Source of the DNA: Atrichornis clamosus | Lineage: Eukaryota; Chordata; Aves; Passeriformes; Menuridae | Direction: 5' to 3' | DNA: 64,000 nucleotides | Assembly: GCA_013400975.1 (NCBI GenBank) | Contig: WBMZ01002566.1 | Location: 1-64,000 of the forward strand | Shown here: positions 22,419-64,000 of the stretch, in pieces | Layout of the letters: the number at the start of each line of letters is the position of its first letter | How positions within the stretch are numbered: the stretch's first letter is position 1 | Translations under genes and position numbers: made by a program | The notes under the pieces: model-generated | Databases searched by the model: none | Told to the model about the DNA's origin: nothing | What the model saw: only the letters and a program-made list of their open reading frames with translations

Positions 22419-22443
22419 CAGTCCCAGGAACACCAGAGAGACC

Positions 22444-23688
22444 ATGAGAGTTCGCCTCAAAGGAGATGTGATCTGTACCCTCTTCTTGCTGGTAGCGCTT
22501 TGTTCTTTGCTCTACTCCCAACTAGAACATTTAGTCCCAGCAGGAAAGAAGGAGCCAACACAGAACAAGCCTCCAGTAGCACCAAAAATATTCTCAGATC
22601 CCAGAGCATCTCAGAGACCAATGCCACCAGAGGCAACAGCACCCAGACCCCAAGTTACCCCTGTCATTAAACAAACACAAGTAGCCAAAACCAGGGTCCA
22701 AACTACAACTCTACCCCCGCTGACTGATTCTGCCTTCAACTTCAAGCACTATCTTTTAAACAAGGATAATAGGAACTTCAATCTCCTCATTAACCAGCCC
22801 AGGAAATGCCGGAAAACACCTGGAGGTCCCTTTCTGCTCATTGCTATCAAATCGGTAATTGAAGACTTCGACAGGCGTGAGATTGTCCGGAAAACTTGGG
22901 GCAGGGAGGGTGTGGTGAATGGGGAGCAGATCCAGCGCGTGTTCCTCCTGGGAACACCAAAGAATAGGACAGTGCTGGCAACATGGGAGACCCTGATCCA
23001 TCAGGAGAGTCAGACGTACCGGGACATTTTACTCTGGGACTTCATGGACACCTTCTTCAACCTGACCCTGAAAGAGATCCACTTTCTGAGCTGGGCTGCT
23101 GAATTCTGCCACAATGTGAAATTTATTTTTAAAGGTGACGCTGATGTTTTTGTCAATGTGGAGAACATTGTTGATTTCCTCAAGAGACATGATCCCACTG
23201 AAGACCTCTTTGTTGGGGACATCATCTACAATGCCCGTCCCATCCGTGTCCGAAAGAGCAAATACTTTATCCCAGAGACCATGTATGGGCTAAGCATCTA
23301 CCCAGCCTACGCAGGAGGAGGAGGGTTTTTGCTTTCCAGCCACACCATGAGGAAGCTCTCTAGGGCTTGCAGAGAGGTGGAGCTGTTCCCCATTGATGAT
23401 GTCTTTTTGGGCATGTGCTTACAGAGAATCAACCTCAAGCCCATTTTACACGAAGGATTCAAGACCTTTGGCATTGTCAAGCCTTCTGCTGCCCCACACC
23501 TACAGACATTCGATCCCTGTTTTTACAAAGATCTCATGGTAGTTCACAGTCTGAAAGTTGCTGAGATCTGGCTAATGTGGAACCTGCTCCACAGCCCACG
23601 GCTTTCCTGTACTCAGAAGAAGCAGGTGAAGAAGCCTTTCCAATGGAAAAAGAAAGCTCAGATAACACCAGCACCACCCCTCAGATAA
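22444..23688 (+). CDS. B3GNT9: B3GNT9, beta-1,3-N-acetylglucosaminyltransferase family (GT31)
   Basis: A single uninterrupted coding exon encodes 414 residues (human about 402). It is a type II Golgi membrane protein: short basic N-terminus (MRVRLKGD), a transmembrane anchor at about residues 9-24 (VICTLFLLVALCSLLY), a Pro/Thr-rich stem to about 95, then a GT31 catalytic domain. Visible family motifs are LLINQP, LLIAIKSV, RKTWG (149-153), FKGDADVFVNV with the metal-binding DxD at 232-234, YPAYAGGGGFLLS, and ELFPIDDVFLGMC (313-325). Sequons are present at N174 and N206. The family transfers GlcNAc in beta-1,3 linkage; the substrate of B3GNT9 itself is poorly defined. The ATG at 22444 is chosen because MRVRLKGD matches the family N-terminus and has A at -3; the open frame extends upstream only through non-ATG codons. 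The neighbours are TRADD upstream on the same strand and PHAF1 converging downstream, as in human. Confidence 0.97.
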   Translation: MRVRLKGDVICTLFLLVALCSLLYSQLEHLVPAGKKEPTQNKPPVAPKIFSDPRASQRPMPPEATAPRPQVTPVIKQTQVAKTRVQTTTLPPLTDSAFNFKHYLLNKDNRNFNLLINQPRKCRKTPGGPFLLIAIKSVIEDFDRREIVRKTWGREGVVNGEQIQRVFLLGTPKNRTVLATWETLIHQESQTYRDILLWDFMDTFFNLTLKEIHFLSWAAEFCHNVKFIFKGDADVFVNVENIVDFLKRHDPTEDLFVGDIIYNARPIRVRKSKYFIPETMYGLSIYPAYAGGGGFLLSSHTMRKLSRACREVELFPIDDVFLGMCLQRINLKPILHEGFKTFGIVKPSAAPHLQTFDPCFYKDLMVVHSLKVAEIWLMWNLLHSPRLSCTQKKQVKKPFQWKKKAQITPAPPLR

Positions 23689-25715
23689 TGCAGGCAGACT
23701 GCAGCACACACAGCAAGCCAGACAAGAGAGGGCACCTGGAACCAACACAGCCCCATAACCCAACTTTGGAGTATTTTAGCACATCTTATTTACGTTAAGA
23801 TGACAAACAATTGCAGGAATTTGCCCAAATTTGCACATACATATCATGTGGGTCCTTCTGTACTAATGAGTCCAAATAATCATAATGATATATTTATTAT
23901 TATTTATTAGGATTATAGTAGTGCATAGTGGGACAATGTGTAAAAGCACATTGAAAAATGCAGTCCTTGGAGATTTTTCAGCATTGGTTTCAGAGAAAAA
24001 TGAGAGAAGATACAGGGTAAGAGAACAGACACCAGGGAGCACAGGGATCATTGTCAACTTGCGGCTTGACTTGGACTCATTAATGACCAAAGAGCAGCCA
24101 GGGTGGTGGAAATCAAGTCACCTCAAATGCTAAAATCATGTCACTGCTGCCTGGTTGGATTTTTGGAGGCCTTATAAGAAGAAAACAACAGCTATTGCTA
24201 TGGTGTCCTACACATTGCAGTTCAGCTGGATTACAAGAAATCAAACTGGATGCTGAGGCTGGTGTGGCTGGTTGAGCAAAGGACAGGTAAATAGACAACT
24301 AGAAAACAGCAGACTTACAAAGGGCCTTTAAAGAAAGGACAAGAACTTTGAGTTGATCCCTTTGAGTCTTGATTTTTCATTATTCTTCTCAGTTCAAATA
24401 TCTGCTTCATTGACACACTCAAAACTCAGAGGACCAGTGGATCAGGTTTTGGCACTTCCCTGAGCTGAGGCTCTGCACTATGCTGACTGACATTCAGTGA
24501 AAACTCAAAAGATATCCAACACTCCTTGATCATTCTCATCATCAGATCCAGATCTTCAGGTTTGCATCTGGAGAAATCTTTTGGCCTTTGCTTATAAGGG
24601 TAACCCCACACAGAGCTGCTGCTTGCATCACATTTGGGAGCTTCTTCAAACCAAAGGACTTGTCAATGGACTGGGCTGGTTTCTCTAGACCTCAGTGCTC
24701 TTGCTTGGCACACAGTCAACTGCAAAGAGCAGCCAGGACTTTCATACTGCTGTGGTGTCATGTGAAGGGAGAAAGTAGTTCTCAGACAAAAGGGCTTCAG
24801 AATAAAAGCCCATCTAAATTTATTGCAAGAAATCAAAACCACACAGCAATCTTTCTGTTGGGCTTTCCAAGGTTCAGTCAGTAACTCTGTAAGCATTTTA
24901 TGCATCAGACAAGAACATGGATTGCATAGTTTTTCTGAAAATATAGTCACTACTTTGATGCATTTTGGTTTTTTTCAACAGCAGACTGGCTTAAAAGAAT
25001 ATCCTTTTCTTGGACATCAAAGCAGAAATAAATTCCTCTAAATCGCAGTTAAAAAGCTATGAAATTCATGGGGCAAAGAGCCTGAATTCACCTCTGATAC
25101 AGTGTTTGTTAATTCTTTTGCAATGTTTTCCCACCTCAACAAAACTCCTATCCATCAGAGAACCCCTCAGGATGGCACATCCACACAGCTTCAAAGGAAA
25201 CTACAACCAGTCATAGAAGTCCGAAGTTGCTTTCCCTTGAACAGAGCCTGCAGCAGAGCTGTATTTCATATCTGTGTATAACCTTCCTGCAGCAGTTTGG
25301 GCTCAGTACTTGTACTAACAATGCACAACGTGGAGAACAGCAGGCTGGGAGTGTCTGTGGGTGGACTATTAACAACAGCCTCACAAGTTGTTAATCTTCA
25401 TCAGGAGTTTAAGCCTTACAATAACGCATTTCTAAGGAAAGGTCAGCTACATAGAAAGCAAAATACTTCAATCATTGGGGTATTTTCAGGATGCAATCCT
25501 GAAGTACCAAATGCTCATGTGAGCTTCACACGGAGCTTTGCAGGGTGTGGAACTAAGCCAAAGCCTCATTGGTAGGAGAAAGTCACCCCTGCCCCGTCTG
25601 CTAACATGGGTGATACTTGTGTACGTATGAGATTGTACAGAAATGTATTACTTGTGAGTAGTTCACAGTTTGGGAAATTATTTATACCATAATTAAAAGA
25701 CAGCATGCAGATGTG
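23689..25715 (+). other. B3GNT9: B3GNT9 3' UTR (inferred extent)
   Basis: The stretch after the stop is AT-rich, with no coding potential recognised. It is assigned to the 3' UTR up to the candidate polyadenylation signal at 25692. Earlier AATAAA copies at 24801 and about 25026 lack a GT-rich downstream element and could only be minor sites. Confidence 0.4.
25692..25697 (+). terminator. B3GNT9: Candidate B3GNT9 polyadenylation signal (ATTAAA)
   Basis: ATTAAA is followed within 15-50 bases by GATGTGCCTCTGGTTGTC and GTGAGTTTGTC, a good GT/T-rich downstream element. An AATAAA at 25886-25891 is an alternative. Confidence 0.4.
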
Positions 25716-27964
25716 CCTCTGGTTGTCAGAGTGAGTTTGTCAAGTACACCTGCACACACATCGTAAGTCCAATACCACAGGGATTTTTCATAAAGACAGT
25801 AACATGAAAAATACATTATTCTTTATTTTTGATAACTTGGTAGTCTTTCCTTATGCTGGACTTAATTTAATAGCAATGACAGAAAAATAAACAATGTTTA
25901 CCTTTCAATTTCCTATAAGGCAGCTAGTCACGTTCAGCAGTCCTTATTAAGGTCTTCCTTTTAAGCTTGAAGATGCAGAGATTGGCTTCTCTCTCTATAA
26001 GTCTTCAGATCTGCAACCCACCCACAACACAGCATTAATGAGTGCATTTTGTCCCAGATCAAAGCTGTTGTTCAACATCTGTGTTGACACAGTCTGTGCC
26101 AGCACGTACCCTGATAGGCACAGAACCAGAGCAAGCTGTTTAGTCCATTGTCTTAGTCTATAGAATAGCTCATTTCTTTTATCCAGTTAATACCAGAGTC
26201 TCTATTAATGAAAGATACATCTGTTTTTGTTCTCCAGCCTCTGCTACATGGCCTATTTGACCTGGCTTTAAGTTTCCATTTGCTTCTGCAGTTGAGCTGG
26301 AAGTTCACAGAGCCCATATGTGAGCATAATGCTCTGGGGAAATGATGGAGAGCAGTGCTGCAGCCCCTGCAGTTTATTAAATTGTACTAACTGCTACAGC
26401 AGGCAAAGGCTTTGACTTCACCCAAGCTGGAAATAGTTTCCTAGAAGATGAGGGTCTTTTCAGAAAATCCTAAACCCCCACATGCGTATGAAAGCTGGCA
26501 GGAAGGGCCCAGTACGGACCTGATTCATCTCAGAAAACCAAACCCATCCATTTCAGAATGACATTCTGCATTGCTTTTATTAACTGGCTAATTCAATGCA
26601 CCAGTCATGATTGCTATAAAGCCCTGTTTGGCAATTTTTTTCATGATTAATCCAGGATGAGAAAACATAAAAACATCCTAAGTGGGTTCCACCACTAGTA
26701 AAAAAGGCAAGCAGACTTTCTCAGGACAGGCATAAACTTTTGAAACTAATACAGTACAGTAAGTTTTATTGAATCCCAGGGATCCAGTCAAATTTTATTC
26801 CTACTGTACATAAGTAGCCAGATTTGGTCACTATAATAAGCAGAGCTGGCTTGAACCTCACATTCAGCACCTCTGAGTGCATCTCCGGATACATGAACTG
26901 GTAGCAAATGCCAAGATATGTCATTCCATCAAGCCACTGCAGACTCAGACATCATAAAAAAGAAAGCCAAAGAGGGCTCTGAAGCAATTGAGTATTAAAA
27001 TCTTGTGCTTCCTGTCTGCAGTTTAATTATTCGCCTTTCTACAGCAGGTTCTCTGAAGCAAACCTCAACTGCAAATTCAAACAGTACAAAATAAAACAGC
27101 TCAGAGAATCCTCACTAAATATTAGCAGAGAACAATCTCTGAGGAGTGCTGAAAGACTATCAGATCAGAGAACAAATATCTACCCAAAGCTCAGTTTGAA
27201 GAACTGCTGATCTCCTGAGTTGTACCTCTTCCAGCTGGACTTGCAGGTCCCAGAAGCCCAGAAAATTAGCCCACCACAATTCCCTAATCATGCTACTAAC
27301 TGCACTGACAGTTTTTAAAACCACTAACTTTCAAATACAACTTTTCATTACTTCCTAGGCTTATGGTCAGTAAGAAAACCATACTGAGAAACAAAAGAGG
27401 AAAGTAAACCCCAAAGGAGGAGCACATCCAAGTCCCTCCAAGAGCAGCAAACAGCTTCTCCACCACTCCTGACCAGCCCAACGCTCTCTCCAGTCCATCC
27501 AGGCTCAACTCATGGATCTTCTCCCTGCCTCTCCCTTTCCCAGACCATCTGTTGACAAGCCTTGTACTAAAACCAGGGAAAAAACATAAAATAACACAGG
27601 TTTGCACTGACAGCTTTGTCCTGGGGTGCCTGACTGAGCTGGGTGGGAATCGAGGTGTGATAATAAGACAAATGGTGTCCACAGCCATAGAAGCAGAAGG
27701 GTGAAATAATCTCCATAGCCTCCCTACATGTGGATGCAGCGGAGCTACCCAGCGAGGGCAGGGTAAACTCAGGATTTCAGGGGTGCAGTTTTTCTGAGAG
27801 ACAAGCAGAGATTAAAAGGGAATACAGTGAATCAGGCTGGTTTGATTATTTAGTTGATTAGACTGCACATTGCATAATCATGCAGGGATTTTTTGATTGG
27901 GATTTAAACTAAATGTCTCTCTGAAGGATATTACTACTGGAATGAAAGTTACACACTCAGCGGA

Positions 27965-28042
27965 ATATATACATATACATATATATATATATAGTGTAGG
28001 TGTATATAGGTATAGGTAGGTATATATATAGTGTAGGTGTAA
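27965..28042. repeat. TA-rich compound microsatellite
   Basis: Alternating (TA)n tracts are interrupted by GTGTAGGTGTA; the unit of a TA tract plus TAGTGTAGGTGTA occurs twice about 37 bases apart. This is a simple, length-variable repeat. Confidence 0.85.
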
Positions 28043-29645
28043 AACATTAATGCACTTAAAACCAGCTGCCAGAATTGCAATATGCAGTACTTTAAAATAA
28101 CGAAAGGAGTAGCATTGGAAGGGGAATTCATTAATGTATGAAAGAGAAAAGACTACATTAAATCATTACAGCTAGTCCAGAACAAGTTGCTGTTACAATG
28201 GTATCTTAGACCACAGTGAGTGACCTACTCTGCAAATTCCAGCTTACCTTTCCTGCTGTTTCAAGCACTTGGGTTTTCCCAAATCATGTGGAGGAATGAT
28301 TTTGCCTGCTGGAAAAACACACAACCCCACAAACACCGCAAAAGCTTTGGATGTAAGGTTTGGCAGATAAAACATTTAAACAGTGACTTTATTAGCTACA
28401 GAAAAAATTCACACAGGTAATGAATATGGTATTTAAGTTGCACCTGAACCCTCCAAGTAACACATACACTCCCCACAAAAAGAAATTCCTCATTGGTGCA
28501 GTTCTCACTCTGTGAACTGGTTATATCCTGGCCTGTAACAAAGCCCTCTGCTTCACGGAGCCTATTTTAATGCTTAAGAGTTACATCTCCAGTAAGCTCC
28601 ATTTTTTATTTCCCCTTGTTTTGCTTCAACCTTACCTTCTCTCTGAAACATCCTGGTCCACACTTTACATGAAAAGAACCAACCAGAACTAATTTGTATT
28701 TTAACTCCCCAGACACACACACAGTAAGGTATTTATTTGCCTACATGTGCTGTGTCAGATTATGTCTGACAGAGAGGAGGGGGCTTTGCATTGGTGTAAT
28801 CAAAGGGGTTTTTTTAAAAAAAAGAATTTATTGGGCAAAAGTTGGCATAGAACAATTGTAACTAGCATGGAATAATGTTTCTTGCATCATGACACCAAAA
28901 ATTATTCTGAGCTCAAGGACCTATGAAACACAACCAGCCCATGTGAATTGTGCCAAATCAGACAACTTGGTCCTTGCCCAAATACTCTGGAGAAGGCAAG
29001 CAGAGAGGGCTTCTTTCAAAGTAAGAGCCACCCTGACTCACTCAGGCAGATTTATTCTTAATATACATTTTGAGCCATCAAACACAAAACCTAACAAGTT
29101 CTGGCTGAGTAGAGTGGTTAAGTGACTAAGGCTCCAACAACAGGTAGAAAGTCAATGTGAAGTGGGCAGCAACACCCTTTATTTCCCTCTGGAAAACACC
29201 AGCTGGCATCTAACCTCCAGCCATCCCCAGTAACCATGAATCACCATCTTCTTGTAATGCTGAAAGATTTTGGTTTAAACAGGTTTGATGTGAGCTCTGG
29301 AATATGAACAACCATGATCACATGAATCATTTCTCACACACCATCTGATTACTATTTCAGAAAAAAATCTGTTTAGAATTAGAAATGTGACAGTTCCTGG
29401 CAACAGAAGATTGCATTTTCTTGACAGGAACTGCATTTTGGGGAACAGAGGGTTCTAGTATTACACAGCTCACTGATCTATACAGCACTGCCTGGAGTCT
29501 TCACAGGAGCCCAGGGACTGTTTGCAGGCCTGAAGAATACAGGAGGAAATGTCAGCTTCACCTCCAAAAAGAAGGGCACAACAATCAGTCTTATTAAGTC
29601 TAAACCAATGAAATACTGTGGAAAACACTGCAATATTCAATTTAA

Positions 29646-29661
29646 GCACACACACACACAA
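29646..29661. repeat. (CA)n microsatellite
   Basis: About eight uninterrupted CA units. Confidence 0.85.
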
Positions 29662-31460
29662 ACTCTTCATTTCTTTACAAAGGAAAAAGGCACACATCAA
29701 AAGGGGATCATATGCACCACATGTTTTATTAAAAATGCAACTGCACTTTATATCAAACAGTTTTATCATATGAAACCAAAATGATGGACCAACACTGGTG
29801 TTGCCAACACGCAGGATCTGTATCAAACCACACAGAAGTAAAAGAAGGAACAAGGGCACCTGGCAAGATGGAATCTGATGCAGGCCAAATCTCTTGGTTC
29901 CTTTGGGAGAGGAAGGTGCCATACCCAAGCAGCCCTTTGGACAGAGCACCTTTTGGTTCAGATGAACTGCCTTGCCCCAGCCGCACTGCCATCCTCTCCT
30001 TCTCCCCCAGAGCTCCTCTACTCCTTCCTTTTCTTTCTGGTGATTCAAAACTGTCATCAGTCCCCTCCACCCATTCCTAAACTTCTCATGCCAGCAAGTC
30101 CTTAAATGCTCCACACCGGCTTCCCTAACACATCAGCACAGGAACAGCTTGGCTTGGTTCAGTCCAAGTAAGAGCAAACAAATCAAAACATCTCAGACAA
30201 GAGTTGTGAACAGCTGCAATCACAAAGGAAGGGTGAGGAAACCCAAAAAAGCTGCTCCACATTATCTCCCCGGGTTCTTCTTCAAATCTGCCTCTCCAAA
30301 AAGTCAAGTGCTTTGAGCTCAGCCCAGCAGCAACAGCCAAGATGCAAAGTTGCCTTTAATTTTTTGTTTCTGCAGAGAATTTTTCAATATGAAGCGACCT
30401 AGAGAAGCATCTGGGTTGTCAAGAGAGCACTGTTAATTATCTACACTGTTTTAGTCAGTTGGACTCACCAGAGCATTACAAGTGAAGCTGGAAGTGAGTG
30501 TAGTTATTAAATACCTTTGGTTAGCTGCTGCTCCTGTCCTAAGTCTCAGGGTGCATGCAACAGCAGCCCTGACCTCACTGTTCTGAAGAAATTCAACTCA
30601 ATATGCTTGAGAGCAGGATACTGGTGGCATCTGCATAGCCATTACTCAAATCATCCCATCAAGGATTTATCTCCTCTTGCAGCTTCTCTGGAGCCTTTAT
30701 CAGAAAAGGATTAATTAAAATTGAAGTTAGCATCAGGACTGCTGTCATATTTTAGTAACAAGAATCAGCATGCACACCATAAAATTCTGCAAGAGCACAC
30801 GGAGCCAAGCACTATGCAAGGTCAGTTTATATTCCAGCACCAAGGGAGATGACAGGAGGGAAAGCCAAGTGCTCTGCCCTGCCTTACACAGCCAGTGTAG
30901 GAGAAATGCAAACGGAAATGAGTCCCATTCCTTGTGCCCTGCATTAACCTCTGAGCTACTTCAGGGTAAGCAGACTTCCAAAGCTTTTCTGCTGAAGTCC
31001 CTTGGGGCACAAGAACACAGTATGAGAATTCACATTTGCTGCTTTCACTGCAAGCATTTCCTCCCTTCTGCTGTGCGATATTCACCCTCTTTGAAGCTCA
31101 ATCGATTTCCATGATCCCCAAGGGCTGACAGGAGCGTAACAATCGCATTTCTGAACACAATACAGCACCCACAGTGCTATCAACCACGGTTTAAAGACTT
31201 TCCTTCTCCACTTCAGCGCAAAAACTTAAAAAATGCTTTAATGTATCTACCAAGTTATCTTAGTTACTGTTTCTTTGGAGAACATACTGAATTGGCTATA
31301 AAGGAGGAACACTAGTCAGGTACTTCAGATATAATGTCTGAAACCCAGTAAAATAAAAAGAACTAACTGATAAGAAAAAAAGCACAAGAACATCCATGAT
31401 TTTATTACAAAAACACCCAGCAACTGTATTTAACACAAAAACAGTAACTGAGAGTCTCTT

Positions 31461-31466
31461 TTTATT
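31461..31466 (-). terminator. PHAF1: Candidate PHAF1 polyadenylation signal (AATAAA)
   Basis: On the minus strand, AAAAATAAAAA is followed within 20-55 bases by CTGTTTTTGTGTT and GGGTGTTTTTGT, a strong GU/U-rich downstream element. A second AATAAA lies at 31401-31406. Confidence 0.5.
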
Positions 31467-32882
31467 TTTCTTTCAGTGTACATGCTCATTATTATTCCAT
31501 TTAATTTACAGAAGGGCTATGTAAAATGAAATTAAAATTAGAGAGGAAACAAAAAGGAAGGTTGAGGCATAGAATTTTCTTAGCAAGCAACGATCACAGG
31601 AGACAGCACAGATTGAACAGGGATTCAACAGGAGTGACACCTAGGGATAAAGGTAAACAGTAACTTTTTCCTTATCCATTAGATTCTCCATGGGGCTTTT
31701 TTGTTTGTTTTAGCAAAACAGTTTAGAGTATCACAGTATACAGGAAGACTAAGTGGCAAAGAACATCTCACACACACACACATTTATCCCTGCTACTGGT
31801 CCAGGATCCAAAACTTCAGTTAACATTCGATTTCCTATCTCTCATTCATTGATAAACTATACAGGATTACACTGTACATGGAGTTAAAATTACAAAAATG
31901 TCATATTTACAAAAATCTGTACACACATAGTAAAACTCACAAAATTGTCATCTATGTATCACAAGTTGCGACACCAAAATATTAAAAATGGGATAAAATT
32001 ATACATTTCTCTTGTCCATTTTTAAAAAGGGTTCATTATTTCAAAGACAGACCACCTATTTCTCCCAAATAAGACTGGTAAGAGAACTAGAAACCTAAAG
32101 TATCCTCCTGGGATAAAATGTCGCGAGCAGCATCTCCCAACTAGAAAGAAGCCTATATCCTGTCTGCTGGGGTGGGGTGTGCAGTTAGCATATATGTACA
32201 GAAATGGTGAAACTACAACAAGGATGTCTTTGGCTAAACCTTTGGCATAAATTAAAATTATACATCAAAAGTTACAGAAAAGGTTATCCTGGTGATGGCA
32301 GAACTCCAGAATTTCTTTCTGAGATACCATTATATACAGCTTTTCTTTCTCTAAGGAAATAGAGTAGGAACAAAGGATTTTGGAACAGAGGCAAATGAGG
32401 CAACATTATTTCTTTGTTAAATTTTTCACTAGTATGAAAAATTGTATCAAATCTTTTCACTAAAACATAATTCAATCATAGAAATAACCCCTTCCAGAAT
32501 TTTTTTTTGAAATTGCATATGAAAAAAAATTAGTAAACCAGCCATGACAGAAACAAATTGTATCAGCATATCAAGTACATATTAGTGCAGGAAGGTGGAT
32601 AAATTTGATCCACTGTATAAATAAGCTTTATGCGCAGTGTACATTAAATAACCATCACACCCCACTCACACCCAGTACACAGATGCTCCTCAGTGAAGAT
32701 AAACGTTTATCAAGTAATTAAAGTGTATGTAGTGCAAATGTTACAACCAAGTATTATGCACATGCTACTTGCTTGGTTTAAAGTTACACAAAGATGTGGT
32801 GCCTGAAATCATGGACATATATACATCCTTGTCACACTTGGTACAATGTCCTAAGCCACAGAAATACCGATGTGTTTATATC

Positions 32883-32901
32883 TATATATATATACACACA
32901 C
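32883..32901. repeat. (TA)n(CA)n microsatellite in PHAF1 3' UTR
   Basis: TATATATATATA runs directly into CACACAC. Confidence 0.8.
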
Positions 32902-33227
32902 GTTTTCTTAAAATGTGACCACCACATCAATACAGTAACACAAACAGACTAAAATCAATACCTGCTTCCAGATGCTCCAAGGCTCAGAAAGTTTGTGCTT
33001 CTAATTCTTGCAGTCATTACGTGCCCCTCTTCCATTTCCCCCTTCTGCCAGCTGAGAAGGAGGGACAGTCTCTTCAGGTCTGTGCTGCATAGGATGAGGG
33101 CAACGGAGAGGAATAAACGACGGCACAGGCACCTAAGCTGCTTTCCTCCATCAGCAGTTCCATGCCCCATGATGAAGGGTTGAGAGAATTTCCTCTCCAC
33201 ACCACTCCTGGGTGGAAAGGCTTATTG

Positions 33228-33244
33228 AAAAAAAAAAAAAAAAA
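33228..33244. repeat. A(17) homopolymer (U17 in PHAF1 mRNA)
   Basis: Seventeen A residues on the plus strand lie about 95 bases downstream of the PHAF1 stop on the minus strand. Confidence 0.9.
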
Positions 33245-33338
33245 TCATAACGTGCTTTCCATATTATAAGTGGCAGCAAATCAAGGCACGCTGTACTAAT
33301 TCTGTAGCATTGAGATTAGCTGACTTTGCAGGGGATGC

Positions 33339-64000
<30,662 letters not shown>

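Larger units (their letters stand above)
25716..31439. other. Convergent intergenic gap between B3GNT9 and PHAF1
   Basis: No recognisable exon, CR1 copy or RNA gene was seen. It contains a TA-rich simple repeat near 27965-28042, a (CA)n run at 29646-29661, and a long minus-strand open frame (29470-30114) of unknown meaning. Either 3' UTR could extend further into it than modelled. Confidence 0.5.
31440..33338 (-). other. PHAF1: PHAF1 3' UTR (inferred extent)
   Basis: This is AT-rich sequence downstream of the PHAF1 stop on the minus strand, bounded by the polyadenylation signal at 31461-31466. It contains a (CA)n run (about 31769-31782), a (TA)n(CA)n run (32883-32901) and, on the plus strand, an A17 tract (33228-33244) that would be U17 in the transcript. 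No long open frame is present. Confidence 0.5.

Noticed and set aside
22387..22443. 19 extra codons upstream of the B3GNT9 ATG
   Set aside because: The extension begins with TTG and has no ATG; the MRVRLKGD start at 22444 matches the family.

Overview
This window is vertebrate nuclear DNA, almost certainly from a bird. Short exons with GT-AG introns rule out a prokaryote. The recognisable repeats are CR1 LINE 3' ends, with the CATAGAATCAT / TTCCAAC type tails typical of sauropsids. No dense mammalian-type SINEs are visible. The species cannot be named from sequence alone.

Three protein-coding genes are supported. TRADD (+ strand, four coding exons, 1229..7145) encodes the TNF-receptor-1 death-domain adaptor, complete at 306 residues. 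B3GNT9 (+ strand, one coding exon, 22444..23688) encodes a Golgi beta-1,3-N-acetylglucosaminyltransferase-family enzyme of 414 residues. PHAF1 (formerly C16orf70, UPF0183 family; - strand, 15 coding exons, 33339..61471) encodes an autophagy/phagophore factor. About 401 residues of it are present, and only the first coding exon, about 22 residues, lies beyond the right edge. The order PHAF1 - B3GNT9 - TRADD, with PHAF1 convergent on the other two, matches human 16q22.1 as I recall it. The three genes share a neighbourhood, not a pathway: TNF signalling, Golgi glycosylation and autophagy.

Layout: 1-230 is a GC/CpG-rich 5' region for TRADD; 231-7145 is TRADD with two CR1 copies in its first introns. 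7146-21536 is a 14-kb stretch without recognisable coding exons, with two further CpG-rich patches (about 14036-14330 and 15515-15860). The first of these ends in a good splice donor and may be the B3GNT9 promoter and first non-coding exon. A strong 43-nt candidate untranslated exon lies at 21537-21579. B3GNT9 and its 3' UTR run to about 25715. A convergent intergenic gap runs from 25715 to about 31440, followed by the PHAF1 3' UTR (about 31440-33338) and the PHAF1 exons and introns to the right edge.

The most striking local observation is a perfect 68-bp tandem duplication (1129-1264). It covers the TRADD splice acceptor plus the start codon and first coding residues, creating a second acceptor/ATG whose reading frame stops two bases before the true ATG. 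No previously undescribed multi-gene system is evident; the window is mostly ordinary gene-poor avian sequence.
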